From Formosa algae (GTDB lineage Bacteria > Bacteroidota > Bacteroidia > Flavobacteriales > Flavobacteriaceae), in assembly GCF_001439665.1 (NCBI RefSeq), contig NZ_LMAK01000078.1, positions 146,316 to 210,315 on the forward strand: a stretch of 64,000 nucleotides of DNA. Reading direction: 5' to 3'. The notes under the pieces were generated by a model that was not told the origin of the DNA, ran no database searches, and was given only the letters and a program-made list of their open reading frames with translations. Shown one piece after another: positions 28,213 through 37,038 of this stretch; the first letter of the stretch is position 1; each line of letters begins with the position of its first letter. The translations under genes were made by a program, and so were the position numbers.

Positions 28213-28702
28213 ATGCTTTTATTTTTTAACTCAAAAGGTAATACACTACAGATTTTAAAATAGAATATAATTGACTTATACATGGTGAATGCTTATAAAC
28301 ACGGCCCCACTATATGTACTGTATTAAATAAAATCCATTTTGTAATAAATTAGCAAACTTCCCGCCATAAAACTTCATGTGTTAATACTTCAATGCTTTA
28401 CATAACACCGCCCCTATATTCTTCCTTTTCCTATACATTATAAAATTTTCAAAAGGCATTAAACGTAAAATTAGTCATACAAAGCTTGCTTAAAGCACGT
28501 CTTTTTTCAATATCGTCTTAAAGATTGACACTAAAATTCATTAAAATTTCAGTTAACACTTAAAATCAGCAAAATAACATGTCAAAATATTGATAAATCA
28601 ATAATTTAACATATAAGATATTTTATATTTAAACAAAAACAACATCTTAATATAATAATTCATTAAAAATCACAAATTACAAAAACTAACAAATACAACA
28701 CC

Positions 28703-28750
28703 TTGTATTATTAACAAAAAATTATGATTTTAGATACAACCTAATTCAAC
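28703..28750 (+). promoter_or_regulatory. Shared susC leader element, copy 5 (diverged)
   Basis: TTG at 28703, TATTATTAAC, TATGATTTT, then ACCTAATTCAAC with its start 36 bp after the TTG. The box has lost the GA but keeps CTAATTCAA and the spacing, although the gene's signal-peptide codons are different. Confidence 0.55.
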
Positions 28751-28759
28751 TATAATCAT

Positions 28760-31700
28760 ATGAAAAAAAAAGCTTGCGGAGTTTTAACACTTCTACTGTT
28801 CTTTATGCATTTTACATATGCACAACAAAAAACAATTACAGGTTCGATAACAGGACCAGATGATTTACCATTACCCGGCACATCCATCATGGTTAAAGGA
28901 TCTACATCTGGAACATCTTCAGACTTCGATGGAAACTATTCCATTTTAGCTTCACCTGGACAAACTATTATATTCAGTTTTGTGGGGTACAAACCCCAAG
29001 AAAAAATAGTGGGTACTTCTAACACCATTAACGTTACTTTAGAAGAGGACGCTTCTGCTTTAGACGAAATAGTATTAATGGGGTATACTAAAACTAGTCG
29101 AACAGAACTTACGGGATCTACAGTGCAATTAAACAATGAAGATTTTGAACAAGTTCCTGTTTCAACCATAGACCAAGTACTTCAAGGAAAAGTAGCTGGT
29201 TTAACCTTTAACGTAAACTCTGGTACTCCTGGATCTACTTCAGATATTAGAATTAGAGGTAGAAGTTCTCTAACTGCTGGAAATGATCCATTATATGTTA
29301 TAGATGGTGTACCGGTTTCTAGTACAGCTGCCAATAGCACCACTTCTGGATCTACATTTTCTCCTCTTGCTTCTATTAACTCTAACAACGTAGAAAGTAT
29401 AACCGTATTAAAAGATGCTTCAGCTACGGCTGCCTATGGTGCACGTGGAACAAATGGTGTAATTGTAATTACAACTAAAAATGGAAAATCTGGAAAAACA
29501 ACCTTCAACTTTAATTCTTCTTACGGATTTTCTAACGATGCTGTAGATGGACCACAAGTATTAACTGGGGCAGAAAGAGAAACGTTATACTACGAGGGTG
29601 TTTTTAATACTTACGGAGAATCTTATGGTTTTGACTTAGCAGGCGCACAAGCTTTTAGTGAAGCTAATAATTTAGATGGTGGTGTATATACAGCTTGGAA
29701 TGCTGCTGGACGTCCAGAGGCAAACTGGGAAGATGTTATTACAAATAAAGATGCTCCTTTAATGGAATACAATATTTCTGCCAGTGGTGGAGATGAGACC
29801 TACAACTTCTTTACATCATTAGGGTATTATGACCAAGAAGCTACAGTAATTGGATCTGATTTTCAAAGATTCACTGGTCAAGTAAATTTATCTAAAGATT
29901 TCTCAGACAAAATTACATTTACTACAAGAAACTCAGGGTCGTATTCTTATCAAGATGGTTTATTAGAAACGAGTGCTTATTTTTCTTCACCTAGAGCCGT
30001 TAAATTCTTTATGCCTCCTACAGATCAACCTTATGATGATGCAGGAAATATAAATTTAGATACTTCACTACCAAATCCACTTTGGATTGCACAAGAAGAT
30101 ATAGACGATTCTAAATTTACAAGAATTACATCTAACAACTCATTAAACTGGGAATTACCAATACCTAACCTAACATTTAACACGACTGTTGCTATAGACT
30201 TACAATTATATAACTACAAGAGATATCGTAACCGAGTAGACGGAGATGGTGCCTCTACAAATGGTTATGGATGGCAGTCTAATAGCACAAGAACTAATTA
30301 TGTGTTCCAAAACAATTTAGATTACTTACTAAATATTAATGACGACCATAGTTTAAACTTTAAAGCGTTACAAGAATTTCAGAAAAACAGATATAATTAT
30401 TTAGAAGCTGATGCTGAAAACTTTGCTGATGATGGCTTAACAAATCTAAACTCTGCAGGTACACCTACTACAGCGAATTCTTATTTTACGGATTGGGCAG
30501 TAGCTTCATACACAGGATTAATGCACTATAGTGGTTACCAAGGAAAATATGTTTTAGACGGAACCATTCGTAGAGAAGGAAACTCAAGATTTGATGCGTC
30601 TGATAGATGGGGAACTTTCTGGTCTGTGGGAGCAGCTTATAACATGCAAAAAGAAGCCTTTTTAGCAAATTCTTCGTGGTTAAGCACCTTAAAATTAAGA
30701 GGATCTTATGGTTTAACAGGTAATGCTAATATTTCTATTAACCAATACCAATCCCTTCTTGGATATGATGGAGATTACAACGGAACCTCTGCCATTTACT
30801 TAGATACTTTTGGAGCAGATGGACTATCTTGGGAAACGTCTAAATCTTTAGATCTTGGTATAGATTTAGGTTTTTTTAATAATAGAATTACAACGAACCT
30901 GACTTACTATAGAAGAGTTACAGAAGACATGCTTCTTAATGTTAACTTACCGTATACTTCTGGTTTCTCTTCGCAAATTGCGAATGTTGGGGAAATGGAA
31001 AACAAAGGATTTGAATTTGAATTAAATGCAGATGTTTATCGTTCAGAAAAAGTAAGCATTTCTTTTGGAGGAAACTTAGCCACTAACGAAAATGAAGTTC
31101 TAAAAATGTACGAAGACAACTCGGGAGAAGAAACTGTAATTAGCGGAACAACTCAAAGAGTAGAATCTGGTCATCCAGCATATGGCTGGTATATGGTTAC
31201 ATCGGCAGGTGTAGACACCGAAACGGGTGATGAATTATATTACATAGATGGCAAAGGAAGTGAAACTACTAATGATTATAATGCCGCTAATCAAGCTTGG
31301 CAAGGCGGAAGTGCTTTACCAACAATTACTGCAGGAATTTATGTAAACATAGAAGCATATAATTTCTTTTTAAATGTGTCTTCTTATTATGCTGGCGGAC
31401 ATAAAGTTTACGAAGACTGGGCGAGATACACTAACGGAACGGATTTATTTACCACCTTATACTATCAAGGAGTAGACGCTATTTTAGACAGATGGCAAGA
31501 ACCTGGAGACGAAGCACGTTTTGGTAAAATGAGATATGCAACCACAGCATGGCAACAAAATAGTAAATTTTTATACGATGGAGATTTCTTTAGAATTAAA
31601 GATATAACGTTTGGATACAACCTACCTGAAAGCGTTAATTCTATTGCAGGCTTACAATCTGCTCGAATTTTTGTTAAAGCAACAAACCCGTATACTTGGG

Positions 31701-31810
31701 TTAAAAGTGATTATTTAAAATATGATCCTGAAATAGACTCTGATGGGTTTACTGGTTTAGAAACTCCACCTACCAAATCAATAATTCTTGGTCTTAACAT
31801 TAATTTTTAA
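28760..31810 (+). CDS. SusC-like TonB-dependent outer-membrane importer 5
   Basis: Outer-membrane importer, 1016 residues, the shortest of the five. The signal peptide is different from the others (MKKKACGVLTLLLFFMHFTY, cleavage near YAQQ), then the regulatory beta-sandwich (KTITGSITGPDDLPLPG), LDEIVLMGYTKTSRTELTGS, the plug (IRIRGRSSLTAG, YVIDGVPVSS, KDASATAAYGARGTNGVIVI) and the barrel ending LGLNINF. The signal-peptide hairpin seen in the other four is absent, while the upstream leader box is kept. susD 5 follows after 6 nt. The substrate is unknown. Confidence 0.95.
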   Translation: MKKKACGVLTLLLFFMHFTYAQQKTITGSITGPDDLPLPGTSIMVKGSTSGTSSDFDGNYSILASPGQTIIFSFVGYKPQEKIVGTSNTINVTLEEDASALDEIVLMGYTKTSRTELTGSTVQLNNEDFEQVPVSTIDQVLQGKVAGLTFNVNSGTPGSTSDIRIRGRSSLTAGNDPLYVIDGVPVSSTAANSTTSGSTFSPLASINSNNVESITVLKDASATAAYGARGTNGVIVITTKNGKSGKTTFNFNSSYGFSNDAVDGPQVLTGAERETLYYEGVFNTYGESYGFDLAGAQAFSEANNLDGGVYTAWNAAGRPEANWEDVITNKDAPLMEYNISASGGDETYNFFTSLGYYDQEATVIGSDFQRFTGQVNLSKDFSDKITFTTRNSGSYSYQDGLLETSAYFSSPRAVKFFMPPTDQPYDDAGNINLDTSLPNPLWIAQEDIDDSKFTRITSNNSLNWELPIPNLTFNTTVAIDLQLYNYKRYRNRVDGDGASTNGYGWQSNSTRTNYVFQNNLDYLLNINDDHSLNFKALQEFQKNRYNYLEADAENFADDGLTNLNSAGTPTTANSYFTDWAVASYTGLMHYSGYQGKYVLDGTIRREGNSRFDASDRWGTFWSVGAAYNMQKEAFLANSSWLSTLKLRGSYGLTGNANISINQYQSLLGYDGDYNGTSAIYLDTFGADGLSWETSKSLDLGIDLGFFNNRITTNLTYYRRVTEDMLLNVNLPYTSGFSSQIANVGEMENKGFEFELNADVYRSEKVSISFGGNLATNENEVLKMYEDNSGEETVISGTTQRVESGHPAYGWYMVTSAGVDTETGDELYYIDGKGSETTNDYNAANQAWQGGSALPTITAGIYVNIEAYNFFLNVSSYYAGGHKVYEDWARYTNGTDLFTTLYYQGVDAILDRWQEPGDEARFGKMRYATTAWQQNSKFLYDGDFFRIKDITFGYNLPESVNSIAGLQSARIFVKATNPYTWVKSDYLKYDPEIDSDGFTGLETPPTKSIILGLNINF

Positions 31811-31816
31811 TACACT

Positions 31817-33196
31817 ATGAAAAACATAAAACACATATATAAAATCTTAACAGTAGCCACCCTATTATTTACTATAGGCTCTTGTACTACCGAAGATTTA
31901 GACCCTTCCTTAGAGCAAAATAAGTCTGTTGAAGATGGTATCAATTCAATAAATAATATTTCTGGATTAATGTTGGGTGCTTACGAATACTTGACAGAAA
32001 GCGGATACTATGGTAGAGATTACATCATTACTAATGAAGTAAGAACAGACAACTGTTTCTCTAACGGAAACTCTGGTCGTTTCACCACCGAAGCGTCATT
32101 TGCCTATAATGCAAATACAGGATATTTTTATGACGAAGCCTACGAGGCCATTGCGATTGCAAACGTAATTATAGCTCAAGATATTACAGCCTTAGCTACA
32201 GATACTAGCGAATTAGAAGAAGGTTATCACATCCAAGGGCAAGCCTATGCATTAAGAGCATTGGTTCACTTTGACTTATTAAAACAATATGGACAAATGA
32301 ATACTGGAGGGACTTTAGGAATTGCCTATGTTACAGAATATAAAGGGGAAGATTTATACCCAAGCAGATCGACTTATTCTGAAAACGTTACCGCTATTAT
32401 GGCCGACCTACAAACAGCCTTTGATATGATGAGTGATGACTATTACGATTCTACAAAAATAACAATGTCTAAATATTCTGCTAAAGCTATAGAATCTAGA
32501 GTGGCCATTTATTTTGAAATGTGGGATGATGCAATATCAGCATCTGAAGCCGTAATTAACTCTGGTTTATACAGTATGGTGTCTTCAGCCAATTACGTTA
32601 GCTCATGGTCTGCCGGAAGTCAGCAAAATTCAATTTTCGAACTGGCTTATACAAGCTCAGATAACTTAAGCAGTAACAGTTTAGGTTTTATTTACAGGTT
32701 AGGAGATAGTGGTAGCTACGGTGACGTGCAAGTTCTAGACGAGGTAATCGATATTTTTGAAGAAGGCGATGTAAGAGCAGATATATTAGGTTACGAAGGC
32801 ACTTTGTTACGTAATCTATATAAATATCCAGATATTAATGGATCTGATAATGTCCCTGTTATTCGTTACGAAGAGATTATTTTAAATTATGCAGAAGCGT
32901 TATACGAATCTACAGGTGGTGGTTTAAGCGAATTAAACTCACTAAGAACTAACAGAGGTTTAGCTGGCTTAACAACTATAACCAAAGACGCTATTATAGA
33001 CGAGCGTCGTAAAGAGTTAATGTTTGAAGGTTTTAGATTTGATGATCTTATGCGTACTGGTCAAGACATTGAAAAAACATCTTTACAACAAAACTTTACC
33101 TCTACTATTAGCTATGGAGATTATAGACTAGCGTATCCAATTCCGCAAAACGATATAGACACAAATGCTAATATGGTACAAAATGAAGGATATTAA
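31817..33196 (+). CDS. SusD/RagB-family surface lipoprotein 5
   Basis: Lid lipoprotein for importer 5, 459 residues. Lipobox Cys at residue 23 (TIGSC) followed by TTEDLDPS. Family helices: AYEAIAIANVIIAQ, YHIQGQAYALRALVHFDLLKQYG (the conserved alanine-rich helix), and MSKYSAKAIESRVAIYFEMWDDAI, a TPR-like helix pair. The C-terminal motif is IIDERRKELMFEGFRFDDLMRTGQDI, and it ends with the usual YPIPQNDIDTNANMVQNEGY, the SusD ending that closes the ligand site. It is 6 nt after susC 5 and followed by a 13-bp terminator. Confidence 0.94.
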   Translation: MKNIKHIYKILTVATLLFTIGSCTTEDLDPSLEQNKSVEDGINSINNISGLMLGAYEYLTESGYYGRDYIITNEVRTDNCFSNGNSGRFTTEASFAYNANTGYFYDEAYEAIAIANVIIAQDITALATDTSELEEGYHIQGQAYALRALVHFDLLKQYGQMNTGGTLGIAYVTEYKGEDLYPSRSTYSENVTAIMADLQTAFDMMSDDYYDSTKITMSKYSAKAIESRVAIYFEMWDDAISASEAVINSGLYSMVSSANYVSSWSAGSQQNSIFELAYTSSDNLSSNSLGFIYRLGDSGSYGDVQVLDEVIDIFEEGDVRADILGYEGTLLRNLYKYPDINGSDNVPVIRYEEIILNYAEALYESTGGGLSELNSLRTNRGLAGLTTITKDAIIDERRKELMFEGFRFDDLMRTGQDIEKTSLQQNFTSTISYGDYRLAYPIPQNDIDTNANMVQNEGY

Positions 33197-33319
33197 TCCT
33201 TAAATAAAGACCACTTACTTTTAGAAGTTAAAGAGACTTCTATACGTGGAAGAACTGAGTAAGATCACACTTTAGTTCAACATAAAGTAATTTTTAATTA
33301 TTTATGTAATTAGTCTGTT

Positions 33320-33358
33320 GCAAGACTGCTTTTAAAAAAGCAGTCTTGCTTTTTTTTA
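33320..33358 (+). terminator. Terminator after susCD pair 5
   Basis: 13-bp stem GCAAGACTGCTTT / AAAGCAGTCTTGC with a short TTAAA-type loop and a T9 run. On the other strand there is no T run after the stem, so it serves only the plus-strand operon. Confidence 0.93.
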
Positions 33359-33365
33359 TACATTC

Positions 33366-34160
33366 TCAATTAGCAACTTCTTCTTCATCATCTTCATCTT
33401 TGTGCGCCTTAAACACATAGCGATATTCAATTTTAGGACGATGTTGTTGCTGCTCTAAAGACTTCACTGACTCGTCTTCTTCCAAATCTTCAATAATCTT
33501 ATGCTCTATAAAATTACCATCTGTATCAAAATGTTTTAAGAATGTATCATCATCTTCATTATAATCTTCCCTTTCCCAAGCAAACTGTTTGGGCTTAGCA
33601 ATAGCCTTCTTAAAAAACAAAGCAAAAATTAAGCCCGTTATCAATCCCGACAAATGTCCTTCCCAAGACACACCTTCTTGTACCGGCAACACATACCAAA
33701 TCATACTTCCGTATAAAAACACGACTAAAAGTGATAAGGCCACCAATCTGTAGTGTTTAGCAAAAACACCTTTAAAAAAAATAAAACTTACCAACACATA
33801 TATTAAACCACTTGCGCCAATGTGGTAAGATGGCCTACCTATACACCAAGTTAAAAATCCAGATACCAAAATACCATAACCTAAAACTTTCCAAGCAATT
33901 GGTCTATAAAAATAAAACAGAGCAACACTTAATACAAATAACGGAATAGAATTATGGTATAAATGAGAAATCCCTGAATGTATAAACGGACTAAAAATGA
34001 CACCTTGTAAACCAGATAAAGTTCGCGGATAAATGCCATGTGAATTAAAAAAAATATGTGTTTCAATTTCAAACCAGAACACATACCAAAGCAATAACAC
34101 AAAGGCTAACGGATAAGCAATAACGCCGTTCGAAAATTTAAAATGTTCGTATTTTTTCAT
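33366..34160 (-). CDS. Rhomboid-family intramembrane serine protease
   Basis: Integral inner-membrane protease that cuts transmembrane segments of other proteins. The product is 264 residues with about six membrane helices between residues 12 and 190. The rhomboid catalytic dyad is visible: Ser117 in HIGASG and His169 in WEGHLSG. The oxyanion-region signature HLYHN (66-70) in loop 1/helix 2 is also present. After the membrane part, residues 195-264 form a charged cytoplasmic tail rich in Asp/Glu (EDYNEDDDTF, DLEEDESVKS, HKDEDDEEEV), common in flavobacterial members. It is convergent with susD 5 and divergent from rarA, about 108 bp apart. Substrates are unknown. Confidence 0.9.
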   Translation of the reverse strand: MKKYEHFKFSNGVIAYPLAFVLLLWYVFWFEIETHIFFNSHGIYPRTLSGLQGVIFSPFIHSGISHLYHNSIPLFVLSVALFYFYRPIAWKVLGYGILVSGFLTWCIGRPSYHIGASGLIYVLVSFIFFKGVFAKHYRLVALSLLVVFLYGSMIWYVLPVQEGVSWEGHLSGLITGLIFALFFKKAIAKPKQFAWEREDYNEDDDTFLKHFDTDGNFIEHKIIEDLEEDESVKSLEQQQHRPKIEYRYVFKAHKDEDDEEEVAN

Positions 34161-34268
34161 GTATTATATTTCAATTCAATAATCAAATTGTAAACCGTTT
34201 TTAGCTATGATGATAAAATGTCAGTCGATAAATATTTAAAAACATTAAAAAATAAGTAATTTTACAAT

Positions 34269-35546
34269 ATGAACGCACCTTTAGCAGAACGTTTACGTCC
34301 TGAAACTTTAGACGACTATATTAGCCAAACTCACCTTGTAGGACCACATGGTCCATTGCGTATACAATTAAAACAAGGCTTAATTTCATCTATGATTTTC
34401 TGGGGACCTCCAGGTACAGGTAAAACTACTTTAGCAAATATTGTTGCTACACAATCCGGCAGACCGTTTTACACGTTAAGTGCCATAAATTCTGGTGTTA
34501 AAGATATTCGTGAAGTTATTGACAAAGCAAAACAAAGCGGAGGTTTATTTACAACAAAAAACCCGATTCTATTTATAGACGAAATTCACAGATTTAGTAA
34601 ATCGCAACAAGATTCTCTATTACAAGCTGTAGAAAAAGGTTGGGTGACTCTAATTGGAGCAACCACAGAAAACCCAAGTTTTGAAGTCATTCCTGCCCTA
34701 CTCTCCCGTTGCCAAGTGTATGTTTTAAATGCATTCGATAAAAACGATTTAGAAGCACTCTTACATCGTGCTATGGAAACGGATTCATTCTTATTAGAAA
34801 AGAACATAAAACTAGAAGAAACAGCGGCTTTATTGCGTCTTTCTGGAGGTGATGGAAGAAAATTATTAAATATTTTTGAGCTTCTTGTAAATACTTTTGA
34901 AGAGGAAGATATTGTAATTACAGATGAGATTGTGCTTAAAAAAGTACAGAACAATACGGTGCGATACGACAAAACTGGAGAACAACATTACGATATCATA
35001 TCGGCCTTTATAAAATCTATTCGTGGTAGCGACCCCAATGCGGCAGTCTATTATTTAGCACGAATGATAGAAGGTGGCGAAGATGTTAAATTTATTGCCC
35101 GCCGCTTATTAATTCTTGCTAGTGAAGATATTGGTAACGCCAATCCAACAGCTCTGGTTATTGCGAATAACACCTTTCAAGCGGTATCTGCTATTGGATA
35201 TCCGGAATCTAGAATTACCTTAAGCCAATGTACTACGTATTTGGCTTGTTCGCCTAAAAGTAATTCGGCTTACGAAGCGATTGGAAAAGCACAACAATTA
35301 GTAAGAGCTACAGGAGACTTATCTGTACCACTAGGCATAAGAAATGCACCAACTAAACTTATGAAAGAATTGGGCTATGGCGAAGATTATAAATATGCCC
35401 ATAGCTATGCAAATAATTTTGCTGAACAAGAGTTCTTACCAGATGAAATAAAAAACACCAAGCTGTATGAGCCTGGTGCTAATGCTAGAGAGCAATCTGA
35501 TCGTAACTTTTTAAAGCAACGCTGGAAAGCTAAATATGGTTATTAA
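34269..35546 (+). CDS. rarA: Replication-associated recombination protein A
   Basis: AAA+ ATPase of the RarA/MgsA/WRNIP1 family that acts at stalled replication forks, related to clamp-loader subunits. The product is 425 residues. It opens MNAPLAERLRPETLDDYI and has Walker A GPPGTGKTT (about residues 46-54), Walker B FIDEIHRFSKSQQD, sensor 1 LIGATTENPSFEV, and the arginine-finger region ALLSRCQVY. The C-terminal tetramerisation domain has the family signature IKSIRGSDPNAAVYYLARMI and ARRLLILASEDIGNANP. Full length. Divergent from the rhomboid gene. A TAATTTTA box lies just upstream of the ATG and differs from the -7 consensus by one base. Confidence 0.96.
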   Translation: MNAPLAERLRPETLDDYISQTHLVGPHGPLRIQLKQGLISSMIFWGPPGTGKTTLANIVATQSGRPFYTLSAINSGVKDIREVIDKAKQSGGLFTTKNPILFIDEIHRFSKSQQDSLLQAVEKGWVTLIGATTENPSFEVIPALLSRCQVYVLNAFDKNDLEALLHRAMETDSFLLEKNIKLEETAALLRLSGGDGRKLLNIFELLVNTFEEEDIVITDEIVLKKVQNNTVRYDKTGEQHYDIISAFIKSIRGSDPNAAVYYLARMIEGGEDVKFIARRLLILASEDIGNANPTALVIANNTFQAVSAIGYPESRITLSQCTTYLACSPKSNSAYEAIGKAQQLVRATGDLSVPLGIRNAPTKLMKELGYGEDYKYAHSYANNFAEQEFLPDEIKNTKLYEPGANAREQSDRNFLKQRWKAKYGY

Positions 35547-35568
35547 TATTTAGAATATTAATTAGTCC

Positions 35569-36318
35569 TTAAAATTTCACGTTAAGTGTTTCTTGTTTTA
35601 AAGTTTCGCCTTCGTAAAATTCGATAACCCATTTATCACCTGATTTACGAACTGTGGCTTGTTTACCCTCAACAAAGAACACATCTTTTATATTGGTTTC
35701 TTTTAAAATGTAAACCACTTTTGGTGTACTATCTACTAACTGATAACCATTAGTAATGGCTTGTGCATATAATACATCAGACACTGGAGCGACTACTTCT
35801 GATACAGCATTTGAAGCAACTGCTTTAGTAGCAACCGCCGTTTCTGTTACTGCAGGAGCAGGAACTGCAGGTGTACTAGCAACTGCAACAGCTTGGTATT
35901 CATAATTTACATCCTCAAAAGATTTAAATGCATTTCTTAATGCCAACTGATAAGCCTTTTTATAATCTTTTTCTTTAGTGGTCCCATAATCAGATTCAAA
36001 CACTATGGCGCTTTTACAATCTCTTAATAACACTTTTAATTTGGTAGTAAATAAACTCGATTCGTTAAGCACATCTACACGTAAAGCTAAACAGCCATTT
36101 GCTTCTAAATCTGCTGGCATTACTTCATTTTCCATGATCGCTACAAATCCTTCTTTTTCCAATAAAAACTGCGTTAACGCATTCATTTGGTAAAGATTTG
36201 GTTTCTTTAAAAAATCGAAAGTTTCTGGAACAATTACATATTTATAAGCATTTAAATTTGTTTGTGCTATAGAGCTAAAACATACGCTTATAAACAATAC
36301 TAAAAATATTTTTTTCAT
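35569..36318 (-). CDS. Secreted protein of unknown function
   Basis: 249 residues with a signal peptide ending SSIAQ (residue 19), no lipobox, so probably periplasmic or outer-membrane associated. Residues 20-140 are a mixed alpha/beta domain (YKYVIVPETFDFLKKPNLYQ, then a helix LTQFLLEKEGF and KVLLRDCKSAIVFESDYG). Residues about 143-178 are a low-complexity Ala/Val/Pro/Thr linker. A C-terminal beta domain follows (VVYILKETNIKDVFFVEGK, WVIEFYEGE). The N-terminal part resembles proteins common in flavobacteria whose role is not established. It is convergent with rarA (22-nt gap) and has a -7 box upstream. Confidence 0.8.
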   Translation of the reverse strand: MKKIFLVLFISVCFSSIAQTNLNAYKYVIVPETFDFLKKPNLYQMNALTQFLLEKEGFVAIMENEVMPADLEANGCLALRVDVLNESSLFTTKLKVLLRDCKSAIVFESDYGTTKEKDYKKAYQLALRNAFKSFEDVNYEYQAVAVASTPAVPAPAVTETAVATKAVASNAVSEVVAPVSDVLYAQAITNGYQLVDSTPKVVYILKETNIKDVFFVEGKQATVRKSGDKWVIEFYEGETLKQETLNVKF

Positions 36319-36335
36319 GAGTTTAATAATTTATG

Positions 36336-36343
36336 CAAAGGTA
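36336..36343 (-). promoter_or_regulatory. -7 box for the secreted protein gene
   Basis: TACCTTTG on the minus strand, an exact TAnnTTTG, 17 nt before the ATG at 36318. No TTG is found at the usual -33 spacing. Confidence 0.45.
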
Positions 36344-36351
36344 ATTAAGTT

Positions 36352-37038
36352 TTACAAATAGGTTTTTAAATCTATTAATTTGTCTATCTGAGTTATATCT
36401 TGATGTGTTGTTAACGGTATTTCATTAAAATAAATTGCTTGCAAACCAACATTTATAGCTCCAAGAATATCGGCTTCTAAATTATCGCCAATCATAATAC
36501 TTGTATTTACCTCAGCATTTGCTTGTTGTAATGCAAAATTAAAAATATCTGGATGTGGTTTTTTTACACCAGCTTGCTCAGAATTTGTAACCGTTTTAAA
36601 ATATTGATTGATTTTAGAGCCTGCCAATTTAGAGTTTTGCACTTCTTCAAATCCATTTGTAATAATATGAAGGTTGTACTTAGGTTGTAAATAATTTAAT
36701 ATAGAAATGGTATCGTCGAACAAATGGTTGAATGATGATAGGTAAGCAATATAATCATCAGATAATTTATACACCAAATCTGATGTTATCGGCATTTTTA
36801 ACTGTACAAATGTATCATTTAATCGTCCAAATCTCAAGGTATCTTTATCGACTTCTCCTTTTCTAAAACGGCTCCAATAATTAAAATTTACCGGAACATA
36901 AGCATCTAAAAACACATTTAAATCGATGTCTAATTGATTTACTTCGAATATTTTTTGAAATGTTAAGGACGAATTTTTTTCGAAATCCCAAAGGGTATGA
37001 TCTAAATCGAAAAACACATCTGTTATGTTATTTGTCAT
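36352..37038 (-). CDS. YjjG-like HAD nucleotidase
   Basis: HAD-superfamily phosphatase of the YjjG type (non-canonical pyrimidine nucleotidase), which removes phosphate from nucleoside monophosphates and probably cleans up damaged pyrimidines. The product is 228 residues. Motif I is FFDLDHTLWDF with the nucleophile Asp, motif II IITNG, motif III lysine in AGVKKPHPDIF, motif IV MIGDNLEADILGA. An alpha-helical cap lies between motifs I and II. Its ATG lies inside the end of the upstream deacetylase-like gene (11-nt overlap), so the two are translationally coupled. The exact substrate is inferred from the family. Confidence 0.88.
   Translation of the reverse strand: MTNNITDVFFDLDHTLWDFEKNSSLTFQKIFEVNQLDIDLNVFLDAYVPVNFNYWSRFRKGEVDKDTLRFGRLNDTFVQLKMPITSDLVYKLSDDYIAYLSSFNHLFDDTISILNYLQPKYNLHIITNGFEEVQNSKLAGSKINQYFKTVTNSEQAGVKKPHPDIFNFALQQANAEVNTSIMIGDNLEADILGAINVGLQAIYFNEIPLTTHQDITQIDKLIDLKTYL

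Larger units (their letters stand above)
28001..28759 (+). other. Intergenic region before susC 5
   Basis: 759 bp without an intact gene. It holds a possible gene remnant (28067-28159), the terminator of pair 4 (28184-28212), an AT palindrome TATTGAT-AA-ATCAATA (28588-28603) and the shared susC leader (28703-28750). Confidence 0.6.

Noticed and set aside
28588..28603. TATTGAT-AA-ATCAATA palindrome before susC 5 as an operator
   Set aside because: All A/T except two pairs, single copy, and such palindromes arise often by chance in this AT-rich DNA.
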